A stretch of DNA of 64,000 nt from Adiantum capillus-veneris (Eukaryota; Streptophyta; Polypodiopsida; Polypodiales; Pteridaceae), in NCBI GenBank assembly GCA_014529385.2, contig CM043948.1, forward strand, positions 76,487,291 through 76,551,290, read 5' to 3'. How positions within the stretch are numbered: position 1 is the stretch's first letter; each line of letters begins with the position of its first letter. The notes under the pieces were generated by a model. It had not been told where the DNA came from. It saw nothing but the letters and a program-made list of their open reading frames with translations, and did not search any database. Both the position numbers and the translations under genes were made by a program. This document shows positions 56,040-64,000 of the stretch, piece by piece.

Positions 56040-58700
56040 AGTGTGATTTTTCAGGTCTTTTGAATCCATTTGGATAATTTTCCCTCGAGGTCTCTCATAG
56101 TTGGATAGCTTTAGAACAAGTGAAGGGGGTCCTCCCTAGCCACTTTGCATCTAGAGCATCTATCTAGGCTTATCCCTCGAGCCAATATCTTGACCCGAGC
56201 TAGAACATCTCCTTGAAGAACTTTCCATAGGAAGATTTTCTTAGTTGGGGCCCACTGACGATTCCATATATTACTTGCTATCGATGCCCATCTAGATTCT
56301 ACCTAGTGCTTCCACCATTGTTTGTTGAGTGGGGAGAACCAATCTACTTGAAACACAATGCTACAATAAATTTCCTTAGTTTCTTGCTCCGTGAATTTTT
56401 TGCACTCACGCTAGCCCCAGGACTTCCAATCAAGTTTGGCTTCACATATTGGCAAGGGCAAAATTTCAAGACCCTTTACTACTTTATTTATTAGCAGTCG
56501 TTCAATTTCATTGAGATTGAACTAGATGGCTAACATAGTATATTTCCATCTCGTGTTGTCATGGTCCCCAAATTGGGTCAAGTGACTGAGACCTTTGTTA
56601 TTGAATTTCTTGGAAACCTCTCTCCAAAACGGATTTAGCACTTCATTTACTAGCTTGGAGAGTGAAGGGGACCAATGGGTTATGGATAAATATCTAATTA
56701 TCTCTGCCCATTCTAGTGCCTTTGTTGAATTGGTGAGTTTATGTAGCAGCTTTCCCGTGTTACCATCAAGTTTTGATTTGTCATGAACCTTTACCTCTTT
56801 TAGCAGTCGCCCTTGGCAGAAAAGCTTTGCCTTGTCGATCATTTCCCAAGCCACGATGGACCATTCTTAATCTTGTTTATCTATGGCCACCATAATTTTT
56901 TCATACTGGGCTTTGGCATGCACTCTTGGGTCAATGATCCTAGCACCACCAAGATATCCTGATCAAAGAAGTTAGCATACTCGATGTTGACCATTAGTGC
57001 CATAATGTTATCATAAATTGACCTTTCTTTGATAAATCCATGTTGATGTGGGGGTTATAGCTTTATCCAAGAGAGGAGACAGCTTTGGCAATGATTTTAT
57101 ATGCCACTATCATCATAGTTATTGTCTACTAGTGATGCATGTGAGAGTAGCATACTAGCTTTGGGATCGGGTTGGTGAGACTTCTTTTCACACTTTTGTT
57201 GAGAACTCTATCTAAAATAGCTTTATTTTCTAGCCGTGTGATAGTGGTGTTTAGGTACAACCAAAACTCTGTGAAGAACTCAGTTGTTAGGCCATCTCAT
57301 CCTCGAGATTTCTCCTTACCAAGGGAGTGCAGTGCAAGAAAGCACTCTTACTCAATGAATGCCTTCTCTGGAAGGTTGGCATTTGAGGCTGAAATAATAA
57401 AGTTGACAATGTTGAGAATTGTGGCTCTTGTTTCTTTCACCTATTTGGATTGTGCTTCTAGTTGTCCTATTACTTGGCTCAAGTAGTTGAGATCAACCAT
57501 TCGATCATGGTCTTGCACCACCCTCCCTTCATTGTCCATTAGTGTGTAGATGGTTCCTCAATTGTTTCTAGTTTTGAGTGCTCTAAATAAATGTTCTTGA
57601 TTGGTAATATCAGGTTGAAGGTAGGTCTCTCTTGATAGTAACCTTTTCTTTCTTACCTTGATGAGAAATGTTTCTACAAGAGAAGCTTTTACTTTGAGCC
57701 ACCTCCCATGTTTTACTTCGGAGGTTTTCCCTTTACCTTTTTTTTTTTGCTCAACATTTCTACTTCCTTTTACACATGCTTAGTATAATCCATGCAGGCC
57801 TTCTTCACTCTCAAGTTGCTCTTTTGATTGTTGTTTCCATGCTCCAAGCAAATACATCCCAAACTTTAGGTTTTCTATTTCTATGTCTTTGGCTAGCTTG
57901 TGCAATGCTTTTTTGGACAAGCTTTGGAAAAGAGATCTTCAAAAATATGTTCCCCTGTGCCCAACTCCTTTGTCCCTATGGGGAAGGAGGTATCCTCTAT
58001 TTTTTTCTTAAGTTTAATGGATAGCGGTAGGTGGTTGGAGAAGCTTTGTGACATGTAAATCTTCAATTTTTATAAAAGAGAGCATCTAGTCAGCTTGATG
58101 AGAGCAGTAACATCTGTCAAGCTCAGAGGCTATTTTATCATATTGCAACTCATGTAGGTAAATACTGGTAAACTTCTCCAAGGTCCGATAGACCACAAGT
58201 CCACTAAGGCCAGCTTCTCACAAAGGCTTTCCCATTTTGCTTTTTCAGAGCTATCTAGCAGACATGAAGTGCAGGTTCTATCCTTTGTATACCATACTGA
58301 AGTTTCCTATTAGGAACCAATCCCCTTCCACATGGGAGTCTCCAAGAAATACACATTTTTTAGCTCTATTCTTGGAATTTTAGGGGCTATAAACATTGAT
58401 AATATTCATAGGATGTCAAGCCCAATTGATCTTTACCTATAGGACTCTTCTAGATGTATGGTTTAGGACCATCTTCAGCTCTAGGTCTCTACCCACAATG
58501 GTGAGGATGCCACTAAAACTATTCTTTTCATAGAACACGAACCACTTGCCTAAAGCATCCTTTCTTCTATTAAAGGCATCCAAGGGGTGCTCTTGAATAG
58601 CCCCCAATGGTTGACATATCTAGCATGCCTTATCATATCCCAAAAATGTGGCATATTTCCTACAATTTTGACGCCCTTCACATTCCAAGACTAGATAGAG
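56040..58700 (-). pseudogene. L1-like LINE ORF2: endonuclease, RT, zf-RVT
   Basis: Read on the minus strand from 58700 leftwards. The endonuclease-type start WNVKG comes first (about 58690). FVFYEKNSFSGILTIVGRDL (about 58540), INVYSP and GDWFLIGNF are further endonuclease segments. RT blocks follow: SLGKEKSRG and DGLTTEFFTEFWLYLN (57327-57250), then FIKERSIYDNIMALMVNIEY (57045-56985). The C-terminal zinc domain reads KIFLWKVLQGDVLARVKILA and CSRCKVAREDPLHLF (56240-56115). This order is that of plant L1-type LINEs. It has many stops and frameshifts, and the Y-x-D-D block was not located. The 3' end fades into microsatellite DNA. Confidence 0.75.
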
Positions 58701-59424
58701 ATATCTTCCATCCTTGGGAGAGTGGAACAAATTATTCTATCATTGGGAGAGGGGTACAAATTCTTCTACCTCAAGAAACTCTTCTCAATGTTGGCATCCC
58801 TAAGAACATTGACAAAGTTCTCATAAATGAAGGGACTTTTGGGGTTATCAGGCGGGTTCTCCTTCAAGTGCCCAATTTCCCTTGCCTAGGATTTAAAGAG
58901 TTTGCACATGACATTGGATATTTCTCACTAGCATTCCTCTCGTTTGCTAAATGGAGGTGCCAAAACAATCATCAAGGTTGGTGCTTTTTGAACAAGGGAG
59001 GACATGAAGAAAAAGTGAGGGTAACCTTCACTTGGGGATTGTGAGGGTTTCTTTGATTGCTCTTGAGTTTCCCATATCCCTCTGGTTGGGACCTCTGAGC
59101 TCGTTTGACAATTTCCATATGAGCTGGAGGGTATTTTTCTAGTGATTCATTTCCATCCTTTGGTTACAAAATGTGTACTTGGAGCCACTGGGTAAGCTTG
59201 TGGCAAAGTGCCCAAATCCATCACATTTAAAGCATGTCCCAATTAATGTGACAAAGTTAAGAGGGATAAACCTTGAGACCGGCCTCAACATTCACAACCA
59301 AATTCTTGGGTTGGGGTTTCTTGATGTCCCACCATATGCACACCTTGCTTGCTTTTTTATCAGAAGGTACAAAGAGCGGGGTTCCCAATGAGGCTGCCAA
59401 GTCCCCTTAAGATTGTCCCTGAGC
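58701..59424 (-). pseudogene. LINE ORF1 (gag-like) remnant
   Basis: On the minus strand FIPLNFVTLIGTCFKCDGFG followed by HFATS (about 59275-59205) is a CCHC knuckle with the last Cys changed to Ser. Plant L1 ORF1 proteins end in such a knuckle. The upstream part can be followed to about 59390 and is then interrupted near the MITE at 59425. Plus-strand ORFs here (58607-59044, 59173-59391) are antisense shadows. Confidence 0.55.
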
Positions 59425-59668
59425 CTCGAGGGGTCACTTAATAATTATGTGACTATCACGTGAGTGCAATAGATGGCGTTATTAAAATTATTTCTTCCTC
59501 ACATTTTCACATACAGAAGGGTACCATAAAATGGAATTGGGAAAACTTTTTACATTTTGAATAGGAAAAGGGTGTTTGTTAATTCTCAAAAATTCACAAA
59601 AAAGGAGTTTTGGAAATAGTCCTTGAACGACGTGATATACACAATTTATACATAGTGACCCCCCCGAG
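59425..59668. mobile_element. MITE with 8-bp target duplication (hAT-like), copy 2
   Basis: 244 bp. Left end CTCGAGGGGTCACTTA, right end AGTGACCCCCCCGAG. Inverted similarity continues inward to TATCACGT. Flanks CCCTGAGC (59417-59424) and CCTTAAGC (59669-59676) agree at six of eight bases. Reverse-complementing it gives clear similarity to 958-1215 along most of its length, including ATATCACGT..GTTCAAGG and TACCCTTCTGTA. Confidence 0.7.
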
Positions 59669-59676
59669 CCTTAAGC

Positions 59677-60600
59677 TAGAGAGGGAGACTAGAATACTCT
59701 GCCCATACTGGGCAAATATCCTTAAAGGAGTTGGCGGATTCAAAGGAAGGATCCTAGGGAAGTACACAAATTGGCGAGCTTGAAGAAGAGGGGACTTTCG
59801 GCTAGAACTTTGGATACTATAGTTGAGTCATTGAATTGGATTGAGAAGAACCCTTTTGCAAGATATGGGAAAAAATGACCCATCTTGATTTAGGACATTT
59901 GGACTATAGAGCTAGTTGATAAGAATGGATTGGCATAATGGGCACACTAAATTTCTAAAGAAAATGGCCATTGAGCTAAGGCAAGGTAGTCACATCAATT
60001 CTCCTCAGGAAGTGAGGAGATGAAGGCAATCAGCCATCGGGGGACAATTACAAGCAAGGGACGTGGAGGTCACTGTCACTATTGAAAATCTCTAATTGTT
60101 TACCACGGTCTTTATCGCGTTTTATAGAGAGAGGGTCAAAAATTAGCTGGAGAGGGAAGAGAGTGGAGGGCGGGGGGGAGGGTTTGCATTTCAAATATTA
60201 CCGTGATTATTTTCGCCACTATTACCGCGATAGTTACCTCTGTTATTGCCACTAGTATTATTGCATTTATTCCCGAAGCGCAATTTAGTGCCTAAACATT
60301 TAAATTTTGGCTTAAACATCCTCCCCCCCCCCCTCCACATCAAATTTTGGTGTTTCCCTCCTCTTAATAAAAAATAATGAACATTATATGAAATTTTCAA
60401 ATTTTTTCAAAAAAGATATGAAAACATGGAACAAATAGTTAGCTATGTGGGATTACACTTGGTTACAACGAAACTAATCATTATCACTTGATTAACATAA
60501 TTTAGCATGCTTCACAAAATTAGAGAGAGAAAGCGAGGGGAGAGAGAGATGAATGGATGACACGACTAAAAAACTTCATAACTTAAAGTATACAAAATGT
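59677..60600. other. No recognised gene
   Basis: Minus strand 60400-60191 encodes a short run of G-N-x-R-G-N repeats from AT-rich repetitive DNA. A C run lies near 60323. Short coding-like text on the minus strand at 59680-59880 could be further LINE ORF1 but shows no motif. Confidence 0.5.
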
Positions 60601-61464
60601 TTATGAATCATCTTCCAAAAGATCCCTACAAGAAGCATCATCCAATTCTAAGCCCATGGCTCTTAAATCAATAAAGAAAGAAATAGTATTGTCGTTTGTG
60701 GATGGGTTGGCTTCATCATCTTTGAATTTTTCATCCTCCATCTCATCATCTTCATCATCATGACAATCATCCTCCCTAAGACTTGCAACCGCTGGACTTG
60801 ATTCATCGATGTCCCTCTCCTCTGTCTCCCCCTCATCAAGAGTAGGAGGTGGAAGAGGGTCGAAGATGGTCTCCACTTCATTAGTGGAAAAAATGGTTCT
60901 CCCCCAAGGTGTTATGGGAACTACGAACCAAAGTTTTGGTTGGTGGATTTCTGGGATATAGATGACCTATAGAATGTGTGATGCACACTAGATTCCACCA
61001 TGTAGAGGCCATTCTCATATCATCTAGACACATTTGCAAACCACTTTCACTCGAAGATGAAGGTATGAAAGGTTCCAAAATTAACATTTAGTATCCTTTC
61101 AATAGTTCCACAGTACCTGGCTTTATCACCATATTTGTCAAAGTTGCCTATGATTCCACAGTCCATGGTAATTCTACGCTCATTAATGTGGCCGTACGAA
61201 AGACATGACCCTTTGGCCACATAGAGTTAAAGGAAAGGCACTAACAAATAGGAGAATATCTTTTATCAATTACAAAGATAAAATCAAGAAAAAATTATAC
61301 AATATGGGATGGGTATATGAGTAATCTACCGTTGGTACGCAGCCTCGTGCATACTCCCATTCTTGGTCGGTGATGTCTTCTCCGTGCACTTTTGCTTCGA
61401 TCATTCTCTCATGAATCCACTCCGTACTAATGAGATATGGAAAACATGCAAGGTGTCTAGGCAC
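60601..61464 (-). pseudogene. CACTA (En/Spm) transposase, DUF4216-like C-terminal part
   Basis: On the minus strand WIHERMIEAKVHGEDITDQE and WEYARG (61430-61340) resemble the segment before DUF4216 in plant CACTA transposases. Across frames, NERRITMDCGIIGNF, KARYCGTIERILNVNFGTFH and TFIFECKWF (61180-61030) match the DUF4216 pattern of a Y-Y-G-x-I block and a later F-K-C-x-W block. An acidic tail follows (60876-60601, DDEDDEMEDEKFKDDEAN). At least four frameshifts. It is separated from the DUF4218 part by the TRIM-like element. Confidence 0.55.
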
Positions 61465-61482
61465 TAGGGGTGCCCTCCTTCC

Positions 61483-61756
61483 TATTGGGAAAAGGATCTA
61501 TGGGGGATCAAAACGGTGAGGATCCATGGCAGTGGAGGAGATGCAGCATGCAGCGAGAAAGAGAGAGAGAGAGCAGAGATTCGACACCCATAAGCAGGGA
61601 AAAAACATACGCTTCTTTTTTATTGATTTTTTCTATCTCAAACCTTACATATAAAGGCAATTTTCCATGCACCACTTGACTTGCCATTGAACCTACCTGC
61701 ATGTGATAAGCAGTGTTCCCCACAGGCTAGACGCACAAGGGCTTGCATACCCAACA
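61483..61756 (-). repeat. 3' LTR of the TRIM-like element
   Basis: Plus-strand text TATTGGGAAAAGGATC...CATACCCAACA. Its outer first bases (TAT) differ from TGC in the other copy. Confidence 0.85.
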
Positions 61757-61860
61757 ATCCCCCCCTGAAGCCCAAACTATTGACAATGGACTCAAGACAT
61801 ACCATGGCAGAGTTCATTCACCTGAAACCATGAGTAGAAGTCCCCTCCTTGACTATAGCA

Positions 61861-61922
<62 letters not shown>

Positions 61923-62805
61923 CCTCAAACAACCATCAGTGTGAAACATACCAGAACTCAACCAAACAACAAAGGGTGGTCTTACCAATATATTTTTATG
62001 GCAGTGTCTATAACCCGTACAATTTCAACATGATGATAATCAACAAGCATGACAATAAAACTGACAACAGGTAATGTAAAAGGCGGCTTGAACTAGAAAA
62101 TATATGATTATGTTGACAAACAAAACATGAGAAATGTAGAACATTCATCATGCAAAGATTCATGATGTAAAATGGTCACCGCTGTCAAACTTGTCGATGC
62201 TTGATGCCATGTATGAATCTGCGACTCGGAATTATTGGTCATGGTAGAAAACTTGCTTTCCTTGTCCTTGCCGTTAAGCTTTTGATAACCACAACAACGC
62301 TTTGAAAGAACCAAACATTGCCTTGGTTAGCTGCTACACAATTGCCAAGAACCACTTTTGGTAGGCTATGACTTGAACGACCAACTTCACCACCAAAAGG
62401 AAATAGCTTGCTGTGTCGGAAAATTGTCAGTTTAAACCTTCAAGAAATTATCAATTTCCTATCCGATCACCGATTGCGGAGTCGGAATGTACCCAAGGGT
62501 GGGAATGCTCACTAGCTTAGGGAGTTTGGACCAAAAAATGGGTGGACACTTGATTTTAATGTGAAAATCAACAGAAAGAAAAAGCTATGTAACACAGCGA
62601 TGGCGCAAGCGACAGGTCCGAGCTACAATATGCTCAAGGCGTGCTGTACAGGCCGATTGAGGAGCACTTTCCGTGTCGAGAAACGCTGCTTAGGCCAGGG
62701 CGTTTTGATTGAGGCCGATTTTAAGCAATTTTATGCAGATGACGTCGCTTTCTCTTTCCTCTGCTAGCGGCCGCTCCCGCGTGCTGTTTCGAGGCTAAGC
62801 ACCAA

Positions 62806-62817
62806 GCTCTGATACCA
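62806..62817 (-). promoter_or_regulatory. Primer-binding site, tRNA-iMet, of the TRIM-like element
   Basis: TGGTATCAGAGC on the minus strand, two bases from the LTR end. Confidence 0.9.
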
Positions 62818-62819
62818 TG

Positions 62820-63096
62820 TGCTGGGAAAAGGATCTATGGAGGATCAAAACGGTGAGGATCCATGGCGGTGTAGGAGATGCAGCATGCAGCGAGAAAGAG
62901 AGCAGAGATTCGACACCAGTAAGCAGGGAAAAAACACACGCTTCTTTTTTATTGATTTGTTCTTTCTAAAACCTTACATATAAAGTAAATTTGCCATCCC
63001 TTTGCCATGCACCACTTGACTTGCCACTGAACCTACCTGCATGTGATAAGCAGTGTTCGCCATAGGCTAGACGCACAAGGGCTTGCATACCCAACA
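62820..63096 (-). repeat. 5' LTR of the TRIM-like element
   Basis: Plus-strand text TGCTGGGAAAAGGATC...CATACCCAACA. It matches the other LTR with scattered substitutions and small indels. Confidence 0.85.
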
Positions 63097-63179
63097 CTTC
63101 CTCCATGTACTTGTTCGCATGCTTCTCTCTCTTAAAAACACCTTGCCTTTGCCATTGTCCACAAGTCCACTCACTTGGT

Positions 63180-64000
63180 CATAACCTTTGCATTGAGAAT
63201 ACAAAAGTTATTGACCACTCGGGATAGATTCATATCCATGTTAAATAATTTTCCCTTTCCACTTGGTAAGTGTGAATTCATCCTTGCATCCTCCTCGTCT
63301 GGCTGACCACATGCGAGGCGTTGAAGGATCAACTTGTGCCAAATACTTTGAGATGTAAAAAAAATGCCTCTTGCACGATCCACACTTCGGCCATACATGC
63401 CTCTGGTTGAGACCGTAGCCGCACAAAATCTTTGAGAGTCTTTAAAAACCCCTCTAAAAAGAACATCCATCGTGCATGCACTACTCCACATATAGTGATC
63501 TCCTCCACCACGTGAACCAAGAGGTGGATTTGACTAAGAAGGACCGATCAAGGAAATGCATCCTCAATGGCACATACAGTTTTTGCTACAAGTGTTTGAA
63601 CAGCAAGGATATCATCTATTTCAATTTACTTGGAGCTCACAAATCTGCAAGAAAACACACAAGAATACACTAAGTGCTGGTTGAGTTTATTCTGTACATA
63701 AAAAAAAGTGTAGCTGAGTGGAGTCTTGTGGTATAGCTTACTAGCTCTCCAAGTTTAAAAATAGCATCCCTGACTTTCTTGTCCTGACATATACACATAC
63801 TCACCGGTAGAATGAATCACAATGTAAATTGGAGGAAGGAAAAGTGAGAGAAAGTCATACACACAAATCATATGTATCCTAGACTAGAGAAAGGGACATT
63901 ACCTGAAGCATCTTGTGCCAATCATGGGACTTCAACCCATACAAATGAACGCTTCCACCTTTCCTCGCTTTTGTGAAAGCTCCCTTTAGCAACCTCATGT
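63180..64000 (-). pseudogene. CACTA transposase, DUF4218 part and upstream exon
   Basis: On the minus strand the window edge holds an exon ending LYGLKSHDWHKMLQ (63945-63902) followed by donor GTAATG. Plant CACTA tnp2 proteins have G-M-K-S-H-D-x-H at this point. A possible intron ends at TTCTTGCAG near 63648. The next exon reads TVCAIEDAFP, stop, then IHLLVHVVEEITICGVVHAR and WMFFLEGFLKTLKDFVRLRS (63530-63410). QPEACMAEVWIVQEAFFLHL follows, the DUF4218 signature of H-L-x-E-E, R-W-M, L-K, R-P-E and A-E. Frameshifts follow. The gene continues left beyond the TRIM-like element and right beyond the window. Confidence 0.7.

Larger units (their letters stand above)
61483..63096 (-). mobile_element. 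TRIM-like non-coding LTR retrotransposon
   Basis: 1614 bp in total. LTRs of about 275 bp lie at 61483-61756 and 62820-63096. A perfect 5-bp target duplication CTTCC (61478-61482 and 63097-63101) flanks it. The minus strand is the sense strand: TGGTATCAGAGC (62817-62806) is a tRNA-iMet primer site two bases after the 5' LTR, and CTTCAGGGGGGGAT (61770-61757) is the purine tract before the 3' LTR. The internal 1.06 kb has no gag or pol domain and contains a (GT)n tract at 61864-61918. Size, primer site and lack of coding fit a terminal-repeat retrotransposon in miniature or a deletion derivative of copia. Confidence 0.85.

Noticed and set aside
58607-59044. Plus-strand ORF as a host gene
   Set aside because: It is antisense to LINE ORF1/endonuclease text on the minus strand, which carries the recognisable motifs.
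61868-62074. Cys-Val repeat ORF over the (GT)n tract
   Set aside because: Dinucleotide-repeat translation inside a non-coding LTR element.

Overview
This window looks like nuclear DNA of a land plant. It holds plant-type Ty1/copia and Ty3/gypsy elements with tRNA-iMet primer sites, a gypsy element with a second RNase H domain, an L1-like LINE, a plant CACTA transposase and long (GA)n and (GT)n microsatellites. I cannot name the species. Almost everything recognisable is a transposable element or a relic of one. No intact host gene, rRNA or tRNA gene, CRISPR array or bacterial-type operon was found. Most coding relics carry in-frame stops, many of which fit a single C-to-T or G-to-A change in a Gln or Trp codon.

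Layout. 1-2090: a GA-rich zone with several copies of a roughly 250-bp repeat (more copies at 18908-19428) and a 258-bp MITE (958-1215) whose relative lies at 59425-59668. 2927-3300: an LTR relic with a primer site. 4589-17392: a gag/protease-only LTR element, split by a nested, internally deleted copia element (11192-14892, 5-bp target duplication TGAGT). 17400-20860: microsatellites, repeats and one uncertain ORF. 20870-29380: arrays of GTACC/GGTAC motifs around a broken transposase-like gene (21850-23731), into which a nearly full-length copia element (23820-28841) has inserted. 29503-31777, minus strand: a broken multi-exon gene ending in an FCP1/NLI-interacting-factor type HAD domain, with GTACC-rich DNA on both sides.

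32326-55559 is a deep nest. An old gypsy-like element (gag, protease, part of RT) on the plus strand is split by a minus-strand gypsy element with about 2.5-kb LTRs (33817-47454), whose 3' LTR is itself split by a solo LTR of the same family (36219-38784). A second solo LTR (49409-52042), in the opposite orientation, interrupts the old element's RT; the RT reading frame resumes after it.

56040-59424 holds an L1-like LINE relic on the minus strand. 60600-64000 holds a minus-strand CACTA transposase relic (DUF4218 and DUF4216-like parts), split by a 1.6-kb non-coding LTR element of TRIM type (61483-63096) with a perfect 5-bp target duplication.

The best candidates for something undescribed are the GTACC-array transposon with its unusual transposase-like gene, the HAD gene lying between such arrays, the hAT-like MITE family, the gag/protease-only element with two protease-like motifs, and the short LTR element.
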